From contig NW_019774081.1 of the NCBI RefSeq assembly GCF_001039355.2, positions 62,001-126,000 of the forward strand: DNA of 64,000 nt, read 5' to 3'. The stretch is from Lingula anatina (Eukaryota > Brachiopoda > Lingulata > Lingulida > Lingulidae). Positions 13,101 to 27,764 of the stretch are shown here, piece after piece; the stretch's first letter is position 1; each line of letters starts with the position of its first letter. A program made the position numbers and the translations under genes. Below the pieces are notes generated by a model. That model was not told the DNA's origin. It saw nothing but the letters and a program-made list of their open reading frames with translations, and did no database searches.

Positions 13101-16100
13101 AAAGGCTCATGTTTGCAATAATGCTTTTCTTTTTGCTGGGTTTCTTACCTTGTATTTCAGACTCTTTATAGAGGAAGCTGTTTTAAGTGAGCCTTTAGGA
13201 ACAGACTGTAAACTGAAAATAGAATGGCTTGTGGATAGGTCAAGGGATTGCTGAGCTTTTGTGGAAACTAAAAACTAGTCATTGTATATATTGTACCAGT
13301 ATTGCCTTTGATGATTTGGGATAAGATGGACAAGTCCTTCTAGGCTGTAATCTATTTTTCTATTATCTATTATTGTACTCTAGTTTTCTCTTTTATCCCT
13401 GATTTCTTTTTCTTTGCATGTAGAAAATAACACTGCACGTAGATTGAAAAAAAAATGTTGATCAGTTCTAGCAAGACATAGCATATTATATCTGACTCTG
13501 TCATTACTGGTACCTGAGAGCTAGTCCTGTTATTTTTGTATATGAAAACACAACTTGGGTACGTAGGATAAAAACCACCCAGGATTGGTGAGAAGGATAG
13601 ACTGACTACATGAAGTTGATTCAGTCATGAGTGGTTGTGGTAATCAATGTGCTGTGTCAGTTGTGTTACCACTGAGGAGGTGCTGATTGTTCTTCTCATG
13701 CGCTCGTTTGTGTGCTCTTGATTCTCATGTGTGGGATTGTGTTGCACACGCAGTCAGAGGAACTAGTTGGGTGGAAAGTGGAAAGGTAGACTTTCTAAAG
13801 GCAGAGCAAATAGTTGACCTGGGTGAAAAGTCTGATTTGTCACCTGTGTTTGCCCACTTTGGCTGCGCCTTTCTCGATTGTTTACAGATGTGTTCTCACC
13901 TGTTTACGAATACGTAACCAGTGACTGCAGGAAGTGCACAGGTCTGTATGCTTTGATGCTTTCAGTTTGTTTAAAGATTGACTTTAGGTAACTAGACATT
14001 AGGCCAACAATGACGTCTTTGAGAAGGGGAGATTTTTACCACAATAGAGTCCCGTTTACGCTAGTATGATCTTGAAGATGTCAAAGAATAAAACTAATGG
14101 GACAAATCATATTGGCTGGTTTGCGAGTGTTCTGGTACTGGCAAGTTTAGTTTTCTGTGTGCTGGATACATTGTGATTTTCATTTTGAGATTTTTATGAC
14201 TGGGTAGAAATAGGAGGGATTCATCTTTGGTTCAAACAAAAAGTTTGGCATTTTACCAAAAAATTCAACTTCATGTGAAAAATGTGTGCTATTATATACA
14301 GCTTCACAGAGGAAAGGAGGAAATGCAAAACATGGAGTAAGTAGTGCCAGTAGCATAGAAAGCAAATATTCAAGAGCACCTTAGGGAAAATACATTTCAG
14401 GACACACATTTTACAGGTGGTAGAATGTAGACATGTAAAGAGCTTGTCAAGTAACATGAACCTTTTTCAATTCAGATTACACGTGACCTTAGCATTGCTT
14501 GTTTAAAGAAAACACACACACCCAGAAGGACCCAACAGTGTTATTCATAATTGCTACACTTTTTTTGGATTAAAACTAATCAGGTGTATGGGAGGGGTGT
14601 TGCATGTATTGTATGGTGGGAAAACACAATATTTCACAAACCTCCCAGAGGGACATGGGTGTCAGTTGATAATGGACAATGTGTCATGTTCTAAGTTGCC
14701 AATCAGGCCAGAATGTTTAAATTTTAGGAAAGGTTATGAAAATCTTAATGTAGGTGCCACACTACATAAGGATAGCTGTGTGGATGAAAAGAGGATTAGA
14801 TTTTGGAAATAATAAATTTTCCTTTATGGCTTGCAAAGAGAAGAGCATAATTTAAGCTCTTTTTTTTTCTTTTTATATCAGGATTCCTAATGATCTGGCA
14901 CAGGTTTTGGCAATTATATCTGTAAGTTTGATGTGACAGTCAGTTTTGAATTGAACATTACAAGAATAGCTGATCATGTCCACATGAAAAATATGCAGAT
15001 AACATATACACAAAATTCTAAATTTAAAGGAAAATGAATCACTTATCCAATTTGCCGTGGACATAATATATTATTGATCATGTTTGAGGGCAATAACAAA
15101 AGCATTTTCCAAAGATATAACAGAAATGAAAAAAAAAATTAAACAAGGATTGCATGCATTGACATATGAAGAGTGTAGTTGAACTGACAACCCTAGCAGG
15201 TTATGGATGATCATAGTCTTAAATTACACTGAAATGACAGGTGATTATTGTCTCAAATTGCTTCTCATGTCCTCAGATAGCTGGTTTGGTGACTTTATGA
15301 TTTGATACTGATTTCTAATATTATATTGTGAGCTTCATCCTTAAGAAAGGATCATTTGTTATACTTAAGACTTTCACTTGGAGGTCTTTTTAGATAATTT
15401 TATTTGTAATAAGTATTAAAAGTTTGGTGGTAAAATATATAGTTGTGCAAATACCAAAAAACTTTTAAACATAGCATTTTAATGATAGAGATTAGAGATG
15501 TGGCTTTTCATGTGAACCACCAGGCTACAAGTGTCAGAATTGGATTTTTTGTCAAAAGTCTGTGCGTTTGAAATTATAGTCATTTAGCATGTTGGGAGTG
15601 TGGAAAGATTACTGAAGTGCTTTTGTTCTCAGAGCCTATGGTGATGTTACCAGTTCATCAAGTGTCAGTGGGAGCAAGGTGATCCATGTCACCACAGGCA
15701 AAGAAAATATTCAGCTGGTAGAAAAAGTTGGTTTGAAAAGATCACAATTGAAAGGATGAAAGTGTACAACTTCCCCGAGATGTCCTAGCAGTGTCCTTAT
15801 TATGGAACAATATCAGGATAGCGTCCCTTTATGGCCTGACAGTAACAGCTACAATACAGATTTTTATTTGAGAAAAAATTGTAAGTTTATTTATTTATCA
15901 TCCATGGGAAAGACATGTAAGAAAATGATTCTGTAGCTGTGAATGCTCAATAATATTTTGAACCCATTACAAATGCCTAGCAAGATAACCTGGAGAGTAA
16001 TTAGCCTAACCAGTGAGTTAATGTAGTAAACAGTATCATGGTGGAGAAAGATGAATTAAGCCTACACTTCACTACCCTGGCAATAGCCTTGCAAAAGATA

Positions 16101-19100
16101 AGATGTTTTCCTGATGTTGTGAAATTCAAGATTATACATGCAGCATTTGACCAAAGATTTATTTCAACTTTTATGTTCATTTTGATGGAGATTTGTAATC
16201 TTTGTTATTTATCTGTCACCTGTCATGCATGATGGATCAGATTGATTTGTGAGATGTGGGTTCCAGTAAAAAAAAAATTAATGTGTCTGTATGTGTGTGA
16301 ATAACGTAATTCTAGTCTTGCCAAGCAATGCAAAATTTTTTTTAAGTCATGTGCAAAAATTTATGCCAAAGGGAAAAAAACTCTTCAGCTGTTTTGTTAT
16401 GTTACGCAGCTTTAAAATCCTTTCAAAATATGTGTGTGGAAATGAAAAAAAGAATGAAAAATTCTTATAATCTTCATCATTCTTTTTTGGTTAAAAAAGT
16501 TTTAAGGTCCAAGCTTTCCCCTATTGGAAATATGCCAAAAAATAGAAAAAAGGTGAAAAATTCAAGTTGCATCACTATAGGAGAGAATAACATAGCTCTG
16601 ATTGCAGCTTGTTTGTGCGAAATTTTGATTAATAGCCAGGGAAGCTAGCACCCATATATAATCTTTGTTGACAAATGTTACTTTTTTATCAAGATTCCTG
16701 TCAGCAGAAGTGATCCTATCAGACATGTTGACAAAATGTGTCATGTTAAATGGCCTGTATGGAGGCCAAAATCATAGCACTTGGAGAAGGAGTTACAGAA
16801 AATTACACATCAGCTGATATATTGCCTTTCGCTTTGTGATTTATATCCACAGATCTGGTTTACTTTTTGCTTTAGGAATGACACTTTTGTTGGATAATCC
16901 CCATGAGAATATTTGCAAAGGAATTGTGCTTGGCTTATTAGACTCACACTGAAATTTTTTGTCATCATAGTTATGCTGTTCCAACATCTAATGAGGAAAG
17001 ATAAATATATAGTTTGAGAGCATGTAAGATTATTTTAACCTTGTGTTTTATAGCTATACTCAGTCTCTGGAACTTTAAATATTGTTTCATGTTTACCCTC
17101 TGATCAATTTACATTACCTTAATGACATTGTTTTAATTATATACAGACAGCTTGCTTTTGGATTATTCTGCACCAGTCATTAAACAAATGGATATGTAGA
17201 ATAAGCAACAGTAGTTTATATTGCTTATCTAACCATAATAACTTCTAGTTTACAAATCACTAATGAGTGCAAAATCATGAGTTTTGTCCAATGGTGTTAA
17301 TCCAGAAACAAAACCTTCTATTTGGACGGCTCAGGTGTAGTATAGATTTTGCACAGTTCATGTGGTGCTCAAATCAGTGGTAGGTCATCGAAATTGAATA
17401 GGAAATGGATGGCGATACTGTAGAAGGTGATACTGTTGTGAATTAATGCAGGTTTATAACCTAACTGCTTAGTAGAGGGGATTCTAATGCACAGTGGTTT
17501 TAGTATAACAAAGCACATTGTCAGCAGATCAGTTGGGAATGTATTATATTGAAGCAGTTGCGAAACGCAGCCCAACTCTGCTGGAAAATCGCCTTCATTA
17601 AGTTGGTAATTAGTCTTTTGAGGGAAAAGTAAGGGAACAAACATTGCCCATGTGGGTCTTGAGTTGTCCATTCTTCAAGCTGTAATGTTGGGCAACAGTG
17701 TTTTCCTGTATGATTTTGTGGTATTTTCCATAGAATCTCAGTCAGATAAGGCAGGAGCACTGTTGACTATAGTTCTAACACTTTCTGCTTATAACAGTAG
17801 AAGATTAAGAACTTATGTAAAAGATTGCTACTGTATGACAGAAAGGTAAGCCTAATGTGTATATGAATACTGATGGCTGGTTGACAAGTGATTCAGATGA
17901 AATGATACAATGATAGCAAGATTTTACAATGATATGATAATAGAAAGGTATTTATTTGTAATGTTAAAGTAAACTGGGGTTAATTTGACTAGGAATACTG
18001 CCTTACATTTTGAGTTGTAGCACATCGATCAAAGCATTTTTAAATTCATTAAAATCATTCCATGGGAAAGAGATCATAAGACATTCACACTGTACATCAC
18101 TTTATGACAGTGTTCTGATATAGGATGCCACTTTATAGGTAGTGAAATACCTCAGAATGTTCCTATTCTTTGATAATGCAAAGCATTTAGCAGTAGATAA
18201 AGTGGACATAGCAAAACTGAACAAGAAATAAGCTATATTTCCATCATCAGATTGGATTGTTTAGTCTGTTTTTCATGGCTCACAGGCACCCCTCAGGTGA
18301 AAGTTTCACTTATTGGAACAGGATTTAATTCAAAGCCCTCATCCCTACTCATCACTTCAGGAAGCTATGCTTACAGAACCCAGTGATGAAGTATAAAACA
18401 TGCATTAAACTAATTAATTTATCAATCACTATATGTTTCAACTGATCTAATGTAAAGGCTATTTTAGTCCCATGTTATTGAAGGTAGATCAGTAATGATG
18501 TTTTAAGGAAGAAACTAGTTTGACATTTGAAGATCAGGCAGTAATGGGTTCTTAATAGGGACTGATAAGTAAGACACTGTAAAGACAGTTTTATTTGCAC
18601 CTTGCTGAAATCTTCTTTTAAAGTGTACAATAAAATTCTTTTAAAATTATTTGTGAACATATCAATCATATGGTGTTGAAGTATGTTTTGAAAAATATAA
18701 GGTGTTTGAAAAATATATCAGGAAATATTCAACAAAAAAAGAGGGTTGTTTTTTTTCTTACATATGCCTGCCACATTTTGCGATTTTAAATCCCATTTAG
18801 TTAACTTTTTTTAAAATTTGCTTGCATGTCTTTATGTGTAAAAGATACTTTTTGTGTCAACTTTTGTTTTTCCCATGTTACTCACTAATGAAAGATTTGA
18901 GCTATTTGTCAGAAATATTTGGGGATATTTGTTCATTTACCTTTGGACTGTGGCAAAAGAGAGAAAAAATTTTATCAATTGAAAATATTCACAAAGATTT
19001 CCTACAGCACACACTTAGAGAAAGTGAACCAAAAGTAATTTATGTCTGGCAACTTTACGGTTGGATATCTTTGCAAATAACATTATAATTATTTTTTCCT

Positions 19101-19838
19101 TTTTGAATGGGCTTGAATTTGCATTGTGTTCTGAAAATGGATACAAATATCTATATTTACAGTAATTGGTGGGTGATATAGGGTGTATTGGAGCCGAAAG
19201 TCCATTTCCTAGTTGTATAAATAGTTATAGAGGTGTAAAAAGGATCAACAGTTCAATTGTAAACATGGTTTTCTGTTTCTAACTTCCGCTCTGAAACATG
19301 AGGAATAAGTGTATAGGATTTCTTGAGCTTTGCAGCAACGCAGATGGGAAAATCAACTCAGTTTAATTTTGGCTGCTAAATAAATCTGACTTGATGTAAC
19401 AGTTGTTTATAGCACCAACATTACTTTGACGGTTGCCTGGATGCGTGCAAAGCCATTGCCGTTATATAGCTAGTGTAAGGTATAAAAATCAAGGTCCAGA
19501 AGCTAGGAGGCTGCTTGCCCCAGGACAGTTACTGAATCATTTATGATTTAGTCTGTGATCACACATTATAAAAGTGCCTGCTGGATCAAAAGTCTCTGAC
19601 TTTATAGCTCATGTGATGGCATAGGCTTGTATGCCATGCACTACAGTGCTGCTGTAAATGAATATAGCAATTCCTGAGTACCTGTGTAGTGGGTGGTATA
19701 TCTTTATTACTGGACATTATTTCTGCAGGTTAAGTAATTTATTGTGACACTCCAGTTGAAAAATTGTATAATGTGTAGTTCACATTTGTGTTATAACAGT
19801 AACATCAGTTTAAATGTGACTGTATTTTACTTTTCCAG
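10109..19838. other. Intron 3 (9.7 kb), no gene seen
   Basis: GTAAGT to TTTTCCAG. Several ORFs of 60-100 codons occur (for example minus strand 11536-11829 and plus strand 16349-16648), but none has recognisable motifs or a codon pattern unlike the surroundings. No tRNA, rRNA or tandem repeat of note was seen by eye. Confidence 0.6.
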
Positions 19839-19884
19839 TTAGAGCACACCTTGGAACTGTGGGACCCAGGTACCTCTAGGATTG
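19839..19884 (+). CDS. Exon 4: DH domain, 46-base mini-exon
   Basis: Starts in phase 0 after TTTTCCAG and ends ATTG|GTAAGT in phase 1. It encodes LEHTLELWDPGTSRI and one base of the next Gly codon (residues 126-140). In the DH family this stretch corresponds to the ELEERLxxWDxxxxxIGDVF segment, and the WD and following IG are kept. The exon is far too short to be found by ORF length alone; it is supported by both splice sites, phase, and family pattern. Confidence 0.85.
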
Positions 19885-20702
19885 GTAAGTTCACCAACTA
19901 TTGTTTTAAGGCACCAGCTTGGTGACTTTATTCCTTTTTAATTTAAGTATGAAGCAATCATATTTTGGAAATGAAAAAAGAAAAAATAAAGATTAATCTA
20001 GAAATTGATTCTTCAAAATTATCATGCATGTTTTCAGTTGTTTTTTTTTTTGTCGAAATCAAATGTAAAAAGAGTTGGTGCCCAATTTTACTGTAAATGG
20101 TATTCTATGTATGTTTACTACACTTGCTTTCCATAATAGCATATCTCTTGGTTATTTATAGTTATCTGTTTCAAAACAGAGGCATTTTTACTTTTGCTAA
20201 GTAAAAATTAAAATTTACCAAACCATAAGCTTGACACACGATTTTATTTTTGAAATAGACTTGGTGCTTTTTTTTTTTTTTAATTCTTTAATAAAAATGT
20301 AAATGTATTAATGTGTGAAACTTATGTGTTAGGAATTGTGATAATGTCTCCAGTGCCTGAGGTTTTTTTGCAACATTGCTGGAAGTACAAAGAGGTTTGA
20401 ATGTTAGCAAAAAGTCATCAAAGTACCAGTAGAAAACTGATAGCAGTTGCTTCATTACAAAAGATATCAAATTCAGTCCCACTTTGAAATGGTGTTGGGT
20501 TTATTCAACAGCAAATATGTCTATTTTGGCTGGCTGACAGTTTGGACATGTCCAGTGATGACCAGTAAAAGCTGTGGGTTTTCTACCGCCCAGGTAGTTT
20601 TCCACTCCAACAGTACTAGCTGTGAAATCTTTATCTGGAATTAGGTAATGAAATGTTACTGATGATGTGCTAACAATCATGGTAGTGCATTTTATCTTAC
20701 AG
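19885..20702. other. Intron 4
   Basis: 818 bases between GTAAGT and TTACAG. Contains T runs at about 20041-20052 and 20267-20281; nothing else recognised. Confidence 0.7.
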
Positions 20703-20772
20703 GTAATTTGTTCTCAAAACAGTTCTGGCTGAGATATGAGGAATATCAACGGAACTTCAAAGTGATCAGACA
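20703..20772 (+). CDS. Exon 5: DH domain middle
   Basis: Begins after CTTACAG with G|GT (Gly141) and ends at AGACA|GTGAGT in phase 2. It encodes residues 141-163: GNLFSKQFWLRYEEYQRNFK, then VIR and part of Gln164. This matches the DH pattern IGDVFLKxxxxLxxYxxYxxNF, a core helix of the exchange domain. The Tyr pair and the NF are in their usual places. Confidence 0.85.
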
Positions 20773-22597
20773 GTGAGTACATTGTAGAGTGTTGCTTGCC
20801 TGTTGTTTTTGATGCCTGTAAAGATGTTTATAAGGCTATCACTATTTAAGGGGGCAGGGACCATTCTTTCAGGTATAAACAGCTGAGAAAGGGAAATATT
20901 GAGCCTTTTGTTAGTTTGTGGTCTGTGGTCTCATTGACAAACTAAATAGGACAGGGGAAATGAAGAAAAATAGAAAAGCAAGAAAAGGTGAGTTGGAGAT
21001 ATTTGTATATGTGTATACTGACAACCTTTGCTAGGGGTATGTTATTCTTCCATCTTTTTTGATGAAATAATTAAAAAGAAAGACACACCGAGGGGATTTT
21101 TATCCTAATATTTTCATAAGAAGGAATGTAGTGTAGTGTGCCTTCTGAGATTTAAAAAAAAAAAACATAATGGTATGATATCATTTTTATGGAAGCTGTT
21201 GAGCAAGTTGGGTGAGATTTTGGAGACAAAGGGAACTGTTCAGTAAAAGCGTAGGTAGGAAACATGGTTTGTTATTTTTTGATAAATCACACATGATTTG
21301 AATCAAAATTGGTATAAATTTTGTAGATTTGCACTTTTTGATAAATGTGTTAATTCAGTGAATGATTGGGCTAGGTGCACTCAGTGACAGTCCCCTAAAC
21401 AACTGCCCCCCCCCACCCCTGTTAACACAAGCTAGTACATGCCAGTGCATGGTTTAAGTAAGCTTACCGTCTGTATAGCTGTTGTTTTCTTTATTAGACT
21501 TCCTCTGTAATGATGCACTTAGTGATGAAAGTGATGTCAAGTGGGGCATAGGCTTGGATATGAGCACTTGATACAATCTGGGCCTCAGAAATCACAGCCT
21601 CATATTAGCCCATGGGATTAGCAGTGGTCACACCTGACAGTTTGGGTCTTACCCAACACAATGTCTGCAACAACAAGATGATTCGTTTCTTCTGTGAGAT
21701 TTAATCTTTTCTGCCAGATTTATATGGATTTCGTAAGGGAATTTATAGGTAAGAATAAAGACTGTCCACTGTCATTGTGTCCTTTCTGTTCCCTCTAGTC
21801 CAATTGATAATGACAAGTTGTTCATTTCCAAGGTCACAATTTACTGTGCTTCTGCTGTGAGCTACTGTAGAAGATGAGAAATATTTGAAGAAACTAGATA
21901 CTGGCATCCTTTTTTAGCATCTGTGAGAATTGGAAAGTTAATTAAACAATATGGGGATAGTGGTTGTGCATTTTGTTAATTTATTTTGTGGACAATAATT
22001 TCAGCAGTAACTTTGATTCTGTCCTGGGTCATTTTATGGGATTAGATTTTTAGCTTCCAAGTTGGAAAAAATAAAGACAACCATCCCATTCAACAGAAGA
22101 CTTTCATTAGATTAGATTTGTATACACAATAATAATAATATAGAGAAAAAAATAATACATCAATTCATTTCTAAATTTATTATTGTCTATGTCATAAAAA
22201 TGGATATATTTACCAATTTGCAAAGGACATATATGTAATATTTGACATATCTTTGTGAGAAATGTTTGCTAGTAGATACCAAACAGATAGTGATCATAAT
22301 GATATTGTGTGTGACAAAGATGGCATTCAGATTCATGCAAGCTTGGTCGATCCAACTCTGCAGAGGATTCTCCCTAAAGTGCAATTAGTGGAATCAGCTT
22401 AATTGTTTGACGTGCTGCCTCAAGCAGCTAGGGGGTAATAAACCATTGTGTGCTGATTTCACTGATTGTACATAGCGAGAATCTCCCGCAAAGTTGGACC
22501 TACCTAACTGCGTATAGTACGACATGTGAATCTGAGTGCACTCTAATTTTGAGAGATGGAAGGTGGAGGAAGGGATTTCGATAATAGTAGATTTGCA

Positions 22598-22617
22598 CCC
22601 CCCCCCCCCCCCCCCCC
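22598..22617. repeat. Poly-C tract, 20 bases
   Basis: Twenty consecutive C in AT-rich intron 5. On the other strand this is poly-G and could form a quadruplex. Confidence 0.95.
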
Positions 22618-25166
22618 AATCGTTTGCAAAGTAGAGACACTGCTTCATTTCAGCTTAGAAGTCAAACTTGCTTGAGTCAGACTTTAATCGAAATGTACCT
22701 GTTGTCCAGTTTTTTACCATCACAGATTAAAAATGTTTCCCTTGCCACAACTATGAGATGAATAGATTTTGCACATTTGATAATTTACGGGGAACTTCTC
22801 ATCATCAATCCTCAGATCTAATGTAAAGGTGAGAGAGATATATTTAGACCCATTCAATAGAACATGACAGTGCAGCATTTTAAATATTTGACCATGAAAG
22901 TAAACATGCTAACGTGAATAAATGGCCAACCAGTCTTCAAAACTAGTTATTTGGTTTCCTGCTTGAGCAACAATATTTGCTAGAGCAAATGTCCACACCT
23001 GGAGGCAGGGGCATATACAGGGACTTTCTATAGTTGGCTGGTGGTCAGTGACTGTTTTGGCAAAGGTCACTGATTTTTGGTCTCAGGGAGTTGACCAAGC
23101 AAATAGTAGTCAAAAAGAGTTATGCTACTGATATATGAACACAGGCACTGCATGTTCCTGTCTCAGAGGAATTGGTGAATTGATGGCATGAATGGTTTAA
23201 TATTGACTTTTGGAATGATAAAACTGAATGGGCAGTGCGCGGCTTACTCACAGACATTTTAAGGGGTGCTTAGTTACAAACCAAGGGGATAATTTTAGCC
23301 CTAAAGGTAAGGATATATGAAAAATTAAGGATTTATGAAAATGGTTCAAAAGGACGAATGTTCCAGCTGTTGAATGAAAAGTATGTGTTTGTTATTTACT
23401 AAACAAAATAGTAATTGATTTTTTGGTAGGAAAGTTCATTTAATGATTGGTCATCTCAGGTTAAGGAAAATGGTCAAAATTGATGAAAAAAGAAGTATTA
23501 TTTCTGGATTTCATGGTAAACAAATCAATATTGATATCATTTAAAATGTTATAATGTTAGTTTGGAGGAAATATCATTGTTAATTATCAGTTATTGTTCA
23601 TCTTTCTCTCTCTCCCTCTCTCAAAAAAAAAAAAAAAAGATTGCATGTTCTGTCTTTTGAACATCAATCTTGGGTTAGCTTCATGTCTGCATGTCGGTTA
23701 TTCTTGTACTGTGGCAACATTAAACTGTTCCTGGACCATGTAATGAGCAGAGGCAGCTGAATCAAGTGTAATTTTTTTCTTTTGTAAGAAAAAAGGTGTG
23801 TTCAACAGGTTTAATCATACTAAGGACATTAGCTTGCTCTGTCTTAGACTGCCTTTAAAGAAACTGTTCTCGATGTTATGGTAAGTGCACTGAGTGTGTA
23901 TGTGTGTCAGGTGTGGGGGGAGATGGGGGGGGGGAGATATTTGTCACAGAACGTATGATTTAGTTTTTTTACAAATTTAGCAAAGTCCATGGATATATGT
24001 ATAAAGGCATTACTATGGCCTCTGAGCACAAATATATTCTCTTACTAGTAATGAACTGACATTAATTGATGGTCATCGTCATGTTTGTGTTTCAAATGTG
24101 GACTAATTAATCAGATAATAATGTGGAAGGTGCTCTTCCAAGGAAGACGTCATTGTAAACTGACAGATAAAGTAATGCAACTGGTGTCATCACTTCCACA
24201 AAGCTCATTTGACAAACAGTAATGAGATTCTAGAGAGGGGCATCAGGAGTAGAGATCGGGACAAGTTTTCATTTAAGCACTGATAGTACTAGGAATGAAT
24301 TAATGTGAATGATCAATTTAATTGTAAAAGTACATTTTTCTAGACTGTTATCTGAAAAACCTAGTGCCACATGTTGCATATAAAGTTTAGTAGATGAATA
24401 ACAATGTAGTTGTGTTAGGACTATAGCTTATGCTGATTGTGGCTGGAAGAAGGTATGAAAGTGGGTTTGTTTCATTTAGATAGAGTAAATTGTTTTGTTG
24501 GTGACTTATATTTCTGAACACAATTTTTTGAAAATTCTTTTCATTTTGAAGCCGTTTTAAGAGCCAGCATTGTCTGCAAATAATGAATAGAATATATGTT
24601 TAGCTTTTCTGTAGCTTTCTATAATTTAGCATGTATACAGATGCTGAATGCAGTGTATTTAAACTATTAGAATTCATCATGCAGACTTTGTTTTTTGTGA
24701 TTGGCATTATCTTGTAAATGAAAATGGCTTGATAAGAATTATTTTTATAACTTGGTTTAAAGAGGATTATATTGAAATTGAATATGCACTTCAAGCTAGT
24801 AAGCATTATTTAGTCATGATAGTGTAAATCTTGTTGTTGTGCTTTGTCCTTTTACCAAAGGAACCCAGTAACATTGATTTGTTATTAGACCATTATATTG
24901 CTGTGTGAAAGAATTGATTGAAAACAGCTAGATGAATAGTAAGTAATGGTTGCGGGGAAGGGTGTGCTTTAGTAACACTTAAGACATTACACCCGAGGAA
25001 TTCATTAATGATTTAAGCGAGAACTCATTCCCTCCTACTATGAATTTTGGCCAATAATAAGGGTTATTTCTTGTTGTCTCAGGAATATAAGTTATTTCCT
25101 ACAAATTTCAATATAGTTTTTTTTTTAATAAAATAATAATAATATAGGCAGATACAACATGATAGT

Positions 25167-25209
25167 CCCCCCCCCCCCCGAAAAAAAAAAGAAAGAAAGA
25201 AAGAAAGGG
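25167..25209. repeat. C13, A10 and (GAAA)n compound tract
   Basis: Thirteen C, then G, ten A, then GAAA repeats ending in GGGA. A compound simple repeat with strict purine/pyrimidine strand bias on each side of 25180. Confidence 0.9.
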
Positions 25210-25699
25210 AAAAAATCTTTTCTTTATATTATGGATTTACCAGTGAAGTTTGTTTTTGTCAGGTAAGTCAGCAGTATTGGAAGACTTTGTTGTGGAACCC
25301 AGCATATCAGTGCTCATGGGATGATGTAAAATCCAATACATTGATTCAAGTGAAATTGTACCACAAAAGGTTTTGTTAGACACCCTGTAAAATAATGGAA
25401 CCATTATTTCATATGAAAGTTGCCAGAAACTATCTTTAGCCACTTTTTTTTCTGAATAATATATTTATTGAGCCATTGCGTTCAAATACATTTACTGATT
25501 TCATAGAAGTCAATTTTAGCATACTCGATAACATAAATTCATGTTTCTCACCATTATAACATTCAGACATGAGTTGACTTTAGACATGTTCAGTGCACTA
25601 TTTTTTCATCTTCTTAAAATTGTTGTGCACTTGGCTTAGTTTGAAGAAATATATTTCAATTAGGGTCTTAATTACATCTATATTTGTTCATTATTTCAG

Positions 25700-25811
25700 A
25701 TTTTTGAAACAGAAGTGGACAGAAGATAAAGAGTTTGTGCAGTTCTGCAGTCTACGTGTAAAACAAGGGGACGTCACAAACAAATCCATAGGGTCCTTGC
25801 TTTTTCTTCCA
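25700..25811 (+). CDS. Exon 6: DH domain up to conserved region 3
   Basis: Begins after TTATTTCAG, completing Gln164 (CA+A), and ends CTTCCA|GTAAGT in phase 0. It encodes residues 164-201, starting QFLKQKWTEDKEFVQFCSLR and ending SIGSLLFLP. The first part is the DH helix with pattern LxxLxxKNxxFxxFLxxxxx. The last residues are the start of conserved region 3, whose family pattern is LLxxPVQRIxRYxLLL. The remainder of that motif begins the next exon 22.4 kb away. Confidence 0.88.
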
Positions 25812-26821
25812 GTAAGTAAACAAGTGCATGTTGAAGTTGTATTTTTGAATTTTTGAATGACAGATGACAAAAATTCTGCCAGAAAGAATGGTACTAGGGG
25901 TCTTTTTATGTACTTACTTCTTTTATCTTGATTGAACATGAAGCAGTGGTACTACAGACCCAGTATCATACAAATACTAGGTAGGCTTTGTTTGCCTGGC
26001 TGCAGATTTATTTTGGCTGTGCTAGTCAAAGACAAAAATGAACACTGCTAGTGAGGTCAGTAGCTCTCTTATGATCATGTAACTTTTTTTTACCACAGCT
26101 GATGTTACCTCTAAGGTGAGCTGACTCAGTGATAAACTGCTTGGCCCTTGTCAAGTGTATAAAGCCAACAGCCATCCCATTATTTCCTATTAAAATATCA
26201 TCTAGCTTTGACAGAAATTATAGGATATTAGCACTATAGACATATCTTTTCTTAAAGGTATGTAATGTATCTGGGCCAATAAACTTGTCATCAGTTGTAA
26301 ATCTATCTTATTGTGTATCCTTGTTTTACCTTCTATAGGAATCACCCATCTGATAATGGTAAGGAGTAATTGTGTATAGATATCATATAAATTATATCTG
26401 CCTCATTAGCCAGCATGTGTCTTTGTGGTTGTAATTAAAACAAAATCATATTGTGTGTTTTCAATTGTAAAACCTCAAAAATGGGTATTATAATGCATAG
26501 GTAAAGTCTGCAGAGCTGTTACCTGTCAGTGGAAAAAATTGCTCCTAGCACTGGTAGCTGATAAGGGATGACAACTCCTAAGTAAATTAGTTGGGAGAAA
26601 ATAAGTTTATGGTTCACTGTCAATCTCTAGTGTCATCAAGATACAGTGTTGTTTTATGTGATTTTTCTTCTTTCTTTAACCTTGTACGAATTGAGTAGGA
26701 TTTAATTGAAAGGTGTATAGAAAACATAAGGACAAAGTCACCAATTAGGGCAGTTTTTTTTAATTTTTTTATAGGTAAGTAAATCGGGTATTCTGGACTG
26801 TTGGATATAGGCATTCACCAT

Positions 26822-26843
26822 GGGGGGGGGGGGGGGGGGGGGG
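26822..26843. repeat. Poly-G tract, 22 bases
   Basis: Twenty-two consecutive G, the longest homopolymer of this kind in the window. It could form a G-quadruplex, and its true length is uncertain because such tracts are often misassembled. Confidence 0.95.
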
Positions 26844-27764
26844 CAGGATTGAAATATTTGCTTACACACTGAAGGGGTGGCCTTCAACAGTATTACATAG
26901 AGCATGACTTACTGCTCTTTTGTAGCATTTGTAGTTATATGTGTTTTAATGTAGTTTCTCTGCAAACATTGCGTTTGTAAAGAAGTTTTAGAATTTAAGA
27001 GATTTCATGTCCTGCTGTGACTGTTTTGTAACATAATTGATAAGGAGAAAAGTCATTTTGGTGTTTTGTAAGATGGAAACACTAACGGAAATGAAAAATG
27101 AAAAAAATAGGGGAACATAGTCTACCTTACATAATTTCCAATCTGGTAAATACATGGCACACCACTGTTACTGTGCCTGGTGTGTGCAATGATAGTACCA
27201 TTAAATAGTATTAATTATCATTGTCACAGCAACTTACAGGTTTGAAATATTATTTTTTGTGAAAAATGTTTGAATTAGCAAATGAAAGGGTGTTATTTTA
27301 CATTTTTATATAAGAAGAAAATAATCACTTTCTGGTAATGTTCATAGTTCTAGCACTTAGTTGTGAAATGGTAAAAATTTATTAAGATTTTGTTCAATAA
27401 TGGAAAAGGAATACAGGAAATGTTTTCTTGTCATGATATGTTTCATTTGCCTTGTATGTGCAATGGATATTTCCCTATGCAATTAAGTAGTAAAAGCTGA
27501 CGAGATGAAGCACATGCATGGCACTTAAATACATAATGAAATATTCATATTGGGGATTTATATCTGTCAGCTCAACTTTCAAAACTTCCTGCCAGTACTT
27601 TTTTTTCATAGTATGTTGGTATGTAGATAGAGTTTATATTTGTGTGGAATATAATAAAATGCAGTTATCAGTCAAATTTTTATGCTTGGCTTGAGGGCTG
27701 AAGCGAGCCTATAATCAGACTCAGGTTAGATAGAAGGGTCTGGGTCGCAGTGGCCAAAGGAGGT

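Larger units (their letters stand above)
20773..25699. other. Intron 5 (4.9 kb)
   Basis: GTGAGT to TTATTTCAG. Holds homopolymer and simple tracts: C-run near 21405-21414, 20 C at 22598-22617, CT-rich then poly-A at about 23605-23638, G-rich at about 23917-23936, and 13 C followed by 10 A and GAAA repeats at 25167-25209. No gene recognised. Confidence 0.6.
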